Part shown: piece after piece, positions 1 to 12,106 of the stretch
Layout of the letters: every line of letters begins with the position of its first letter
Numbering within the stretch: the stretch's first letter is position 1
NCBI GenBank assembly: GCA_013399875.1
Contig: VXAZ01004553.1
Span: 558,001-622,000 of the forward strand
Direction of reading: 5' to 3'
DNA length: 64,000 bases
Source: Gymnorhina tibicen
Lineage: Eukaryota > Chordata > Aves > Passeriformes > Artamidae
The notes under the pieces: model-generated
Seen by the model: only the letters and a program-made list of their open reading frames with translations
Told to the model about the DNA's origin: nothing
The model's database searches: none
Made by a program: the position numbers and the translations under genes

Positions 1-3000
1 ATCCGAAACAAACACACACCTACCACATGGGGTCTGCTGTCCTCTTGGGTGTGGTAGTATTCATCCTTCTGATAAATTCAGGGAAGGCTCCAGGAAGTGA
101 AGTACAGCTGGAGACTTTTTAATACTGTAAAGCTTCGAACACGGCCGTGGGTGTGAGTGATTGTCTGAGGTCCGCACACATGAGAGCAGCAGTCTCACCC
201 CTCCCGTTCAGGACAGAGGGTGTTGCTCAGTTCCCCTCCTCCTGCTGCCCCTCGTTGCCCAAGCAGAAGTTGTTTGGGCAGGTGCTGGGCCAGCAGAGGG
301 TTCTCAGGCAAAACATTTGTCTGAGAGGCTGAGGGCTGCCTGACCAAGCACAAGCCACCTTAAAGATCAGTGATGAGCTATCAGCAAAGAGAGTTCTTAG
401 GAAAGTCTTTCGCAGTCCTAAATCAAAGTTCATGTTTAGCAGGCCCCTCCTCCCTGCCCTTTACGATATGCTCCCATGCACTCTTCAAGCGTAGAATTTA
501 CTCCCAGGCACAGTGCTGTAGTCCTCAAACAAGCAAGTCTTATTTCTTTCTTTAAATTATATCCCTGCATGGTCCTTTCTGTTAGAATTGCCCACTGTTG
601 ACATGTCTAGACCAGAATAGAGCCCAGGCCAGGCAGTGGGTCAGACCACGATCATCCCCAACGCTGCTGAGGTCTCGGGTTCGAGGAGGGTGCAAACATC
701 ACCGAGGGGAAGGGAGACTGCTTTAGTCCCTCAGCCTGATCTGACTCCATGAGGTGGATGGTTGCTGTGATGCCTAGCTGTGGATATTAGGGCTGATGAC
801 CTTTCAGTTTATACTCTGCGAAGTGAACAGAGAAATGTGTCCATGGCAAGGTCTCTTTTAACGCTCATTTTTAACACTAACAATCACATCAGGAAAAGCA
901 CTGCATTGTAACAGCCTAACGGTAGCCCTTTATTCTAAGCACTTGGTGTTACAAGTCAAAAACTACTTTTTGTTTTTTGTTCTAAAGTTGTCTTTTATTT
1001 AGGGTTTGAATTGTGGGTTTGGTGATTTTTTTTTTTAATTTTTTTTTTTGTTTAATAACAAGCAAACTCTTTAAGGCGTATCAAGTATGTGAGTCAATTT
1101 GCAAAACCAGGTACAGGTTTTTTTTTTTAATAGGATCTGGCACACTACATATGCCATAACTATAGGGTATAAACAGTCACAATGTTTATTGGTGTTCACA
1201 TATGTAATATTAGGGAAACTACTTCCATCGTCTTTTCTTTACACTTCTGTAAATGATCCATACCCTGTATATGTTAATTCTTAAAAGCCTTAATCCTTCA
1301 ACTGTTGAGTGTGGGGTGTGTAGTCCAACAGGCTGCCTGTAAACTGTGAGCTCTTTTGTAAGCTGGAAGTACTTATCTTGTTACTGTTACTTTTTTGTAG
1401 GAACCTTTTAATTGAGAGCTGCCAAAGCATTACAATATGCAGTGCCTTAGCATTATATTAGAAGTACCTTTAGCCTCTTAACATTAAATTTTATACATTG
1501 TTTTATTAATTGGTTCCATTTTTAAAATATCCGTATTTTTCCCCCGCAGAAACGCTCTTTCGACTGCTTGGTCTAAACCAGCTGTCTGTACAAGTCAGTC
1601 CCATTGCAGTGAAATGCCTATACCAAAAGGAAAGGTTACAGATTCCTAGTTCGCCCTGAAAAGTGAATTGTATTAATGAATGCTGCCTTTTTAAATTTCA
1701 TGACCAAATAATTAATTGTGACTCTTCTGCACTCTAGCATGAAAGTGCCTTTGGTTTGAAATTCCAGCTTAGAAAAGTGCTGCCATAATAATGACAATTT
1801 GTAGAGAGACCAAAAATATTTAGTTATCACCGTAATGCCTTTGGTTTATTGGAATAAGTTGAATCTACAGGCCTCCATTCACAAAAGAGCACCATTCATA
1901 GCAAAGGGATTTTGCTAATGATCAGCCTGCTGAAGAAAAACCTACTGTTTGCCATTTCTGACAGCATTGCGAACCAGCAACTGATTTGTCTGTGATATAA
2001 AAATGAAAATATTCACATTTATATTCTCTTCATCCAGTCACGCATCTGCATAACGAGAGATCCGTATCCTACAGAATTTCAGTGGACAAACGTGGCTTCA
2101 TTGATCTCCTCTAATAATATTTTGGTATCTGTGAAGATTCTTTGTTTAGACAGAAGATTTTGTTTACAAAGTTGTGCACGCTGAAGGTCAGATGCATAAA
2201 ACAAGACAAAGATGGAGAACTGAGCATAGCGAGGGTAAACACGATTGTGTGGATTTAAGCGTTGAAATGTTGAGTGTGAGCGTTGTGGATGAAGGTGCTG
2301 GCAGAGAAACTCCGGCCAGCACGACTCAAAACACAGGGTTGTTTTTGTTTTCCTCCCAAATGATGTCTTGAAAAAAAAAACAAACAAAAAAATTAGCTCC
2401 TCTTAGTAATATGTCTGTATTTGATACCTTCTGTGAACGGGGGCCATACTCTCCACTACAACTGAAATCGATGGGAAGAGGAGCAACATTTTAACAATTT
2501 TAGAAAGAACAAATATCAGCAAAACCAAAAGCTGTCAGAGGGATTATATAGTTGTGAATACAATTTTAACTTGATTTTTAAAGTATTTGATGAAAACTAA
2601 GATTAACTTTTTATATAGAGAAATATTGTGACACTGTGTGGTAAATATTGTGATAATTCAAATTCCCTTTCTCTAAAATATTATTTTTGTTATTCCTTCA
2701 AGGTCTAAATCTCACTTACCTCTATAAGACAAGTAATCCTGTTGAACTCAATGAGACTGAGGTAGGGCAAAGACACTTTTGGCCCACAAGCAGAACATAC
2801 TTTTTCAGTTATTGCCAAACATTTCAGCTGTACTAGTCAATGTTTGTGATAAACTACACCTCTGTCTCATTCAGACAGACATAATGGTACCATTTGGGGC
2901 TGTTAAAAATTACTACTAACAAATGTAGTCTTACTTACTTGAATTCCAAACTGATTTTGTTTAGGTACTGCACCACTATATTGAAGGAATTGCAGATCTA

Positions 3001-3604
3001 ATGCCTGTTTCTCACTTTCCCTCTCCACCACAGCTACAGCTCAGTTTGGCAGTAGCTTCTCCCGTGGAACCCCACGGGATGGGCTATTGGGAATAATGAA
3101 GGGTGTACATTAATGTTGAATGTAAGTAACTGGCCAGTCCGAGGCAGATACGACATTTGACGTGCTAATCCGTATCTATTTATTTCCCCACTGCGAGTCC
3201 TGGGGCACGCCTGCTGTCTGAAGCAGCTCCCCTGGGAGTGTTCCTGGAGCACTCAGTCAGACTGTCGCACTGAGAGCCCCGTTGTTGTCCCCCCTTTCCT
3301 TTTCCCACGAGGATACACGTGCCCGGGCACACGGCGGGTGTGCGGAGTAGAGCCCGGCTTTGTCCTTTGCTCAGGATGATCTCCTTTCCCCCTCTTATCT
3401 TTCATAACGAGATGTTTAGCCCCCTAAGAAAGATTGAGGCCGGATAAGTCAAAGTACAAGAAACACTCTGGACGTCTTCATCTTTTAACTTTTCAGGTCA
3501 TTCTTGCTGAGATCATGTAATTAGTTTTAGTGTGTAAATTAAATCTTAAATGCACTCAGTTGACTAAAAGGAGATGGATCCCTGTTACCTCCTTACAGAA
3601 TATG

Positions 3605-3633
3605 TGTTTTTGTTTTTGTTTTGTTTTGTTTTA
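3605..3633 (+). repeat. Imperfect TTTTG microsatellite
   Basis: About five TTTTG/TTTTTG units occur in tandem inside the inferred 3' UTR. A similar short TTTTG stretch recurs near 3778-3793. Confidence 0.7.
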
Positions 3634-4490
3634 TGGGCCTCTGATTCAGGCTCATGACTGCAGACAAAAAATACAATATGTGCCTGAAAAAAAAAAAAAA
3701 AGACAAAAGAATTTTATAACATTGAAAACCTGAATAGCCTTTAATTCTTCAGTACATTTTATGTAAAACAGGTTGGGTTTTTGTTTTGTTTTGGGGTTTT
3801 TTTGCCATGTGCATTTGTTCACATTTGTAAATGACTTAATGGAATTCTCACTTTATGTTTATTTGTGTAATGTGTATAAAATGGGTTTGTGACTTAAGCA
3901 TATTCATATATGGTCAGTGGTTACTTTAATATTGTACTGCTGCTGGTAACTTTTGATGTAGAACTTGCCTTTTGATGATAAAGTACCTCTAGGTTAGACA
4001 GTGAGGGAAGGCTCTTGGAAAAAACTGAATGTTCTCCAATGTTTTCTTAACATATTTGCAGAAGCTTTCAAAAGGAGTTTCAGTCAAACCTCTTGGCAGT
4101 ACAGTATTCTTGTATTTGTTATTGTCTGTGTGTAGGTACTGGTACCTTTTTTTTTGTTTAAAATGTTTTAAGTGTTGGCTTTAAAGTGAATTTATCTTTA
4201 GTATGATAGTAATATGAAAATTATAGGTTTTGTGTGCAGAGAATTTTTTTATAAAGTGCTTTGTAAAAAAAAAAATGTATTCTAGCTTTCGCGGTACATA
4301 TGTGTGATAACTTTAATATCCATGACAGTTAAGTGCAATTATTTCATCACTCTAAAAATGCTATTTTTGTGTCGGTTACTGCAGGTGTTTTCATGTCTTT
4401 GCAAAGTGACACATTTTGATGCCTTCTTGATAAAGTGGTAGAATTTTTGTAGCTTTCTAGAAACTTTGTATTCATACAGTATCGATTGAA

Positions 4491-4496
4491 AATAAA
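4491..4496 (+). terminator. Canonical poly(A) signal AATAAA
   Basis: AATAAA sits at the end of the T-rich block. It is followed within 15-25 bases by GT-rich DNA (around 4507-4518), the expected layout of a cleavage signal plus downstream element. It would end the inferred upstream 3' UTR. AATAAA occurs often by chance in AT-rich DNA, so the context carries the call. Confidence 0.5.
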
Positions 4497-7400
4497 GAAA
4501 ATGAAAGTGTTTTGTGCATTTATCATAATCTCTTACATCAATCTCTTCTTAATGTTGGGTGTAGCTTTCAAAGCCCTTTTCCAAAATAGCACAAGGCCAG
4601 ACTTGCAGCAATACCTGTGTGCCTTCCTAAAGGTGCAAAGGAGATCCAGCAGGATTTACAGAAACCTGGAGGGATGGCACTCGAGGCTGGTGTGTTCAAT
4701 GGAGACTCCATCATCCTACTTCTTGCTTGTGTGTCTTCCTAAAAAAAACAGTGGTGGATTTTATTGAAACATCATTTAAACCACACCATTACAATGGGAA
4801 AAGCCACCAATCTCCCTTAATTCCAGAGGTAAGAATGACCTGTTCAAGATATTTCAGAATAAATGGTACAAATACATCATTAACTGAGCAGCTAGAACTG
4901 ACTGAGGAGCACAGTAGTTATCTGAGGTCATTTCTTCCAGGACACCCACCTCTGTGGGAGCTGAGGTCCTAAAAGTATGCCATGTTTCCAAGAGACTCAT
5001 TTCTTATTTTTCTTAAACCACCTGCCCCTCAGCTAACAGCTGTACCTGGGATGATGAGACGATGAAACAGGATCAATTTGTCTCCTGCATTCACAAAGTG
5101 AAACCACCTAGCTAGGGGGGAAAAAAAGAAAAAGAGAATAAGAGGGATATCCTGGATCAACTGAAATCAATGAGAAAACGACCAGGACTTGGTAGAGAAA
5201 AAAAAAGTACATCTGGCTCATCTTCTGCTTCCATGGGGGAGCAGTGGCTTTTCAATAAACCACATGCCCCTCCCACACTCCCCAATTCTCCTTTGGGTGG
5301 CACATGTTCCACTGCTATTTTTAAAATGCCAGCAGAGCACCCCCCGTGTGCAAGATGAATGGGGTGAGAACAAGGCACAGATATGGTCTGTTTTGACCCT
5401 GTTTTCTCTTCTTTGTTCCCATTGACTATATGGCTTCAGCCCTTTGAAGTGTGTTAGCTGTTTCAGAAGCAACCTGCTTCTTAATTAAGGTTCTGCTTCT
5501 TAATTAATTTAGGTTAAACCCATAAATCTTCCACCTTTGGGAAAATGTCACGCAGCATTTCAGGCTGGGAGTCCCCATGTAGTGTCACCATCAGTTTAGG
5601 AAGGAGCTGGTTTCAGTGGGAGCCACAGCCCCTCCCTGACGAAGCGTGGGATGGTTTGCATGAGCAGGGAACAAAGCAGCCGGACCAGTTACTCCGTGCC
5701 ATTTTATGGAGCACAGAATCCACGTGTGGTCCATGGATTTTTCTCTGGATTTTAATTTTTTTTTTTAAGATACAGCCTGTTTGACCCCGCAAATCCAGGA
5801 GACATTTCACGCTCACAAACCCGCGAGTAAAAGGAGGGCTCGGAGCTCAGCAATGTGCCAGCAGATGTCTGCAGTGCTCACACGCAGCTCTGGCTGTCCA
5901 TCCCAACCCTGACCTTTTGCAGCCTCGCTGTTGTTGTGCGGGGCCCCTCGAGCAGGAGCAGCTGAACAATCTGTTACCCCAAACAGCGGCAGCCTCGCCG
6001 TGCTCGTAAATAATTACCTGCCTTGCAGGGAGGTGTGACACTTAACTGGGTAATGGCTGTAAACTGTTCTAGGACTGCTGGTGTTTGTCCCCCGAGAGCT
6101 AGAGCTGTGCTGGGGACTCTAGAAGGTGGTAAGGGCAGGAGGGAGTGGGTAGAGACACTGTACTAGGATTGGAGGGAAAAGGAAAATTGTAGAAACCCAG
6201 AGTGCAAGTGACTGGGAGAAAATGAGTAGCAGGGTACTGCTTTTCAAAGAAAATGAAAAGCTGAGGACAGGACAAAATAGGAAGAAGGGAGGAGAAGGAT
6301 CATTTAAAGACCACCACCATCAAAAAAAAGTCCATCAGAAGAAGGCAGGAGAATCAGAGTGAAATATAAACTACAACAAAACAGACAAACATTCACCTAG
6401 GTAAATATAATTTACTGCTTTTTGGTTTGGGGTATTTTTTCCCCTCCTGCATTACTTTTTATTAGCCCTTTCTAGTTTGGGGCATATCCTCTTTAAGCTT
6501 AAGGGAAAGGGCTGCTGGAGACCTCCGTTCTTGTGTGCCTCACTGCGGAGACTCAATAAAGCCCAAAAACCCTCAGCGAGGCACCCTGTGGCCCCCCTGG
6601 CAGATGAAGAGATGTCAGCTTCATTTTGGAGAGAGGGAGAGAGAGAGAAAGCAAAATGGCAATGGCCAGAAGAATATCTGAAACAATCACCTGAGCAAAG
6701 ACACTTGAATGCAAGTGACTGCTCTCAATTTACCCAGCACTGGGGATTTCTCAAGCTACCTTCTTTCTGCAGATGTGTGGGTTTGGGTGCATGCACGGGG
6801 TCCATTATAGGTTTAGTTGATGACTTTCAAAAATACAGCTTTCCATGCCCCTCACTCTGCCCTAGAGCTAAGAGCATGAATGTGTAACCTCGATGTTATC
6901 AAACGGGAGCAGAAAGCCAAAAAAAAAAAAAAAAAAGTTTTTTCATAGATCTGCTTCTATACATCTTTATCAGCTTTAAGAGACGTCCACACACAGGGAA
7001 CAGGGAACAGTTTTGGAGCCCTAAGCATTATAGCTGTCCCCAAACTCTGTTAGGCGATGTCCCACTGTGGATGGTGGTTGGGGCCACCAGAGAAAAAGGT
7101 GCAGGAGCTGTGCTTAATACGTACAAGTCCCTTTTCATTCCTCTTACCTGTAGAAGTCAGTGAGAGGATTAGCCCTTCCTTGCAATGCGCCTCAGTGCTC
7201 TGTCTTCTGGACCTCCAGCACAGACAGGGTATGGCAGCAGCTTCCAAACTTACCCTCTGTTTAAACAGAGCACCGAGCTGCATGAGCAGCTGACTTTGCC
7301 AGGGGGTTAACAAACTACAAACTGATTTTTTCTCCTGCTCCAAGCAGGGAAGTTTATTAACCATATTTAAAGATACTTCTCCAATTTTTTTCTGTTGGCA

Positions 7401-8254
7401 GAGACCAAAGAATAAGGGGCTTTTTCTAGATTTCTAAAAATTCTTTTCAGCTTAAATCATGTGTTCTCTGCAGCGTTATCAGAGATTTAATTGTTTTTCC
7501 AAGATACTTGTCTTTTCTTATCCTTTCACCTATGATGTTGAACTTCTTAGTGAGCAAATGTTCCTACTTGGCAAAGTGGACAAGAACAGCATCCAGGTGA
7601 TAACCATTCCCTTTGGTACTTCCTTTTTGACACAGCTTTATGTTAGTTAAAGGGGGGAATGGGGTCTTCTTATTGTTTGGCCTTTCCATGAAGTTTAATG
7701 TGAACCCACATGAAAAACTCAAGCAATGAAGGACTAGATTCAACCACACTGCACACATATCACAGCATTCCACAGCACAGAGAATTTGATGGCTTCTTTG
7801 TGAAATATCTGTATTGGTTTTATTATGATTATATTATATTTTTACTAGGCTTAATCTAAACTTTATCGCCAGAACACCTTGATGGGGGGAAACCCAACAG
7901 TGCAGTTCACCTCCAGAGTTAACAGCAATAATGTGGGAGCCAGAACACCAGTCTCAACAGGGTTCACACTCCCTATCTCCTGCAGTGATCTGCAGTTTGG
8001 AGGTAGGTGGTGGTGAGTAATAACTGGGAGGTGCCCCGAGACTCGCCAGCGATAGGCTCTGGATAAGCGAAGGAACGGGGAGATGTGGGGCAGGAACCAG
8101 TGAACTCCAAACTTCCTGGCTTTCCTGGCCTGCTCTCACACATCTCCCAGTGTCCTGTGAGCAGTGAACACATGAGAGGGGTGTCTTGAGATCTTAGACA
8201 GCCCCTCTCATTTTTGCAGAACTTTCCTCTGCAACGGGGCCCTTCTCTGAAAGG

Positions 8255-8380
8255 CCTCTGAAAGGCTATTCCTTGATCACCAGGCTCCACAATTCCTCTG
8301 AAAGGCTATTCCTTGATCACCAGGCTCCACAATTCCTCTGGAAAGCTATTCCTTGATCACCAGGTTCCACAGTTCCTCTT
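8255..8380. repeat. 40-bp minisatellite, about three copies
   Basis: Three head-to-tail units of exactly 40 bases begin at 8255, 8295 and 8335, each starting CCTCTG and carrying CTATTCCTTGATCACCAGG. Copies 1 and 2 are virtually identical. Copy 3 differs at a few positions. A fourth partial unit starts at 8375. The identity of the first two copies suggests a recent unequal crossover or slippage event. Confidence 0.9.
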
Positions 8381-11300
8381 CACTGCAGGGCATGCAGAGC
8401 ACTCAGACAGAGCTATGGCATCAGCTTAGCATTTGTTTTTCCATGCAAACAAAACATCTTCCCATTAAGAATATCAGTGCTGGAAGTGGTACAAAGGTAA
8501 CAGGAACTCAGAGAGAGCAAGGCTAAGGGCTCAAGAGCCACTGGGAGAACACACACAGGTAGTCAGGAAGGCTCTCTGTGTGTCCTGCTCTAGGCCAGCG
8601 TGGTTTCTCAGCCGGGGAGGATGTGGGAGGAGAACCCTCTACCCCTGCAACCTGTAGCACCAAGGGAATAAGTAGAAGCACAATGGAGGAAATTAGCTTG
8701 AAGGTACTGGAATAACAATGGAAAGGAAGAATTAGCCATAGGGATTAGCCATGGTTTGAAGATGAAGCTGATGAAGCAGGAGATAGGGTAAAGGCTGTTC
8801 CAGAGAGCTGCAGAGGAGAAGGATTTTCCACCACTTCTGGTCAGACACATAAAAAGGCAGAGCCAAAGTCATTGTTGGTCAGCTGGAGGCAGCTGGAAAT
8901 GTATCAAAGAAAGAGGAATGAACCCAGAGGACCTGCCTGAGGAAAGAGTACAGGGTGCTCATCATTATGAATTAATATGTATATGGCCAATAAGCTGGTA
9001 GGAAACCACTGCGTGGTGGAAGAGGAGAAGAACATCAGATAATACCTGAAATACTGAGAGAACAGGTGCAGAGCTCTCTGTATTTGAGTGGATGGGTGGT
9101 TGCAAGTGACCACTGCCAACGTCAGAAGTTTCTGCAGAAATTAGGCTCTCTTGGGTGTGTCTGTGCATGGGAAAGCTGTGGATGCAGCAGCAGACAGATT
9201 TACAGATAAGAAAGATCTGGGAAGGGGTGGAGAATTCAAGAGCAGGGCTGCCCACAGGTTTCCTGTGAAGGGAGGTAGGTGGGAGGTCGAGGGGAGCGAG
9301 GAAATAAAAGCCACGGAGATAGCACTGCCCAGCACAGACCTGTGAAGTGTCTGCCGGCCCCAGCAACCAGCCCCTCCTGACTAGGACAGCGTGTGGTGGC
9401 TGCTCCTGTCTGCAGAACAGGGGGAACAGGGCAGTGGTGAGGCTCCACTCCAGACACACACTCGGGGCTGAGGAAACAAGACGTCACCTGGAGCTCCTGT
9501 TTGGCTGCCCGTTGACAGGACAGACGAGTATTTCTGCGTAAGAGATGGTCACGATTACAGAGGAGATCGCTGGCTTTGTCACCCTCAGAGTGCCCAAATA
9601 ACAGCCACGCAATCAGGCAGTGGGGGGTGGGGGTGCCCAGTTCCTTTAACAAATAGAAATAGAGGAATTCTGTATAACATTTTAGCTTTTTTGTTCAAAG
9701 GTTGAATACAAAGGTGCTGTTTGGCCATTAAAAAAGTACTTGATGAGAAGCTGCAACTCTGGACTCAGAGCATGTGCTGCTCAGCTCTGCTGAAAACTAG
9801 GAAACAGCCCTGGTGTTGAGTGTGCACAGCCCCACACAGGGGGGAAAATACAGGAAATATGCAGGAAAATACAGTATAGGAAATGCTAGGATAAGAGGCC
9901 ATGGCAAGAGCCAAAGGAGTAGAAACTTCTCTGCCAGCAAGTGAATGAAAAAGCTTGAAAGTCAGACCAAGAAACAAGCCAAAATGTCTTTAAAGGAAAC
10001 ATTCATACTTCCATCCTTCCATTTCAAGATTGAATCAATCCCTGTAATAACTGCATTTATCTCTCCATATGATAACAAAGTAGGGTTTTGTGCTTATATG
10101 AAGTACCAGTTTGTGATCTGAATATCTGACAAGGTCCCTCAGCCGGGAGCCCAGAAGGCTCCACATTTTCTCCGCACTGAAGAGGCCCAGATATTTGGGG
10201 ATGCCCAGGGAAAGGATATGGCCCAAGACAACAGCGGTATCCTGAAGGACTGTGGTGTGAGCTGCTGCACTGCCGTGTCAGGTGGAGCACGGGGTGGTGG
10301 TGAGGCTCATCAGGCCCTGCTGGGCTCATTTCATGACAGCAGAGTGTCTCAATCCATTTACCTGCAAGTACCAGGTATAACCAGGTTAGATAAGAGCATT
10401 ACCACCATATGTAACCTTTGGACTTTGGCTTGAGGCTTCTACTTTCCCTTCTGGAGAGAACACGTCGTATTTCATGTCTGCTTTATTTCTTTCTCCTTTA
10501 TTGCAGTTGTGCTCGGTACCCCACACAGATTGATTTTCCTGGAGGCACAAACAAGCAGATAGAATCTAGAGGACGTTTAAATAAAGGGAATCATTGTAAA
10601 TGATCTTTGAATTAATAAATATATATAAAGATAAATAAGAGACATAGAGATATATAGGACATATAGATTGTACAAACAAATCATGACCCATCTGTTCGGT
10701 GTGCTCTGTTTATGTGTGCCCTCAGTGCTAGGATATCTTGGAAAGCAATAGGCTTTTCTGGACACACTTGGCATCCCACCTGGGATACAGGAAATTTGCC
10801 ACAACATCAAGTGATTGAAGGATGGATCCCAAGATAATAAATCCTGCCCAGTAGGAAGAGTTTACCCTAAAAAGAATACCTAAAAGGCACAGTCTACCTT
10901 CTCAGCTAACTAAGTTCAAGCTGACAGAATATGCACTTCCACTGTAGCCACTACTAATTAGCAGAAGAGAAAAGAACTACCAATTAGAGATGCTGCTGAC
11001 CTGTAGGCAGAGGCGGCCACTGATTTTTAAGAGATTCTTAAGTTCTCACCTTCCTTCCCCCTTCCCATATTTCTGCCAGCCACTGACCTTCCTTTCATCT
11101 GCTGTAAACCTGGAAGGTTGTCTCCCTTCTCCTCCCTGGATCTGTGTTCAGAAAGAAGAGCTGCAACATTTGTCATGAACAGCTATCACAGCAACTCCTT
11201 CTGAGTCTCCTTTGGAGACAGACTTATTCCTTCCTGCCTAATTAAGAGGATATCGAGTAAGACTCTCAGCAAAAGGGATTTGGCAAGACTTTTGGTAAGA

Positions 11301-12066
11301 GTTTTGGACTTCTCAGTCTTCTCTAGTGCACAGTCTGAATACATGAAGTAGAAATTCATCCATCAACATAAATTAGGCTACAAGATTGGAATGATTTGAT
11401 TCACCTGAACAAAAATTACAGAAATGCCTGTTTGTTCTCCCCTTTCTTGCTGTCATCTGGCTCAGAAACACTGTTTGGTACTTGGGAACAGCTTGTATCT
11501 GCTACCCCAGTCTATATGTATTTTCAGTATAAACAAGTACAATACACTGTCTTTTCCGTTCTCTTGCAAAGCTCTCCTCTGCACCATCAGCATCCTCCCT
11601 GTCGCTTCCTGTTGCTAAATCAATTAAACATTCGGCTCTGCCAAAAAGAGGGAAAACTCTACCAGTTGCCATAACATCTTGACTTCCTGACCTCTGCTAA
11701 TCCTATTTCAGGTCAGGTGCTTATTTCTCTGTATTTCTTCACTGCCAGTACAGTAAGCCATGTACTCTTTTGGCTTTGATCCAAATTCTCTGTCACCTGG
11801 CCTGTGTGATACCCTGTGCACACAAAATAACAGAGGCTCTGCCTCTCCTGGAAACCTCTATGAATAAGAAGAAAATTAAGGTTTCAGCTTTACTCCCAGC
11901 TGCTGGTGAAGGTAGGTCACTGGAGGAGACTGACCTCAATTTTAGTCAGATTATGCCTGTACCCCTCCAAGATCAAGGACAAATGCCACGGATGCTGGCC
12001 CTGCAAGGGATTCTCAGTGGCTTTGCCAGTCTGGGAATGAGCTGTGCATGAGATGGTTTAAAAGCT

Positions 12067-12106
12067 GAGCTGTGTAATTCAGCACCTCAACTGAATTACA
12101 CAGTTC
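12067..12106. repeat. Short near-perfect inverted repeat (hairpin)
   Basis: A 16-base left arm (12067-12082) pairs with a 16-base right arm (12091-12106) across the 8-base loop CACCTCAA. The inner 13 base pairs are perfect (CTGTGTAATTCAG against CTGAATTACACAG) and the outer three include one G-T wobble. At 40 nt it is too short for a normal pre-miRNA. It could be a cruciform, a protein-binding palindrome or a structured segment of an unknown transcript. Confidence 0.85.

Larger units (their letters stand above)
1..4515 (+). other. Probable 3' UTR of an upstream gene (inferred TEAD1)
   Basis: No convincing coding frame exists here. The + strand is T-rich with repeated T-tracts (near 1027-1050, 1118-1129, 3605-3635, 3778-3800), UGUAAAU-like Pumilio-type motifs, and short A-runs, typical of a long vertebrate 3' UTR. 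It ends at a canonical AATAAA (4491-4496) followed by GT-rich sequence. The identity is inferred only from gene order: in vertebrates TEAD1 lies immediately upstream of RASSF10 in the same orientation, and RASSF10 is on + at 43.3 kb. No TEAD1 codons are in the window, so an extended UTR of another transcript, or plain intergenic DNA, remains possible. Confidence 0.45.

Noticed and set aside
6477..6937. 136-codon frame followed by an 18-base A-run, suggesting a retrocopy
   Set aside because: The frame starts at TTG, the translation resembles no known protein, and no target-site duplication is visible.
8965..9652. 164- and 138-codon minus-strand frames
   Set aside because: They overlap each other in different frames, lack a CpG island and show no family resemblance.
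12067..12106. microRNA precursor
   Set aside because: The stem-loop totals 40 nt and does not extend into the flanks, too short for a standard pre-miRNA.
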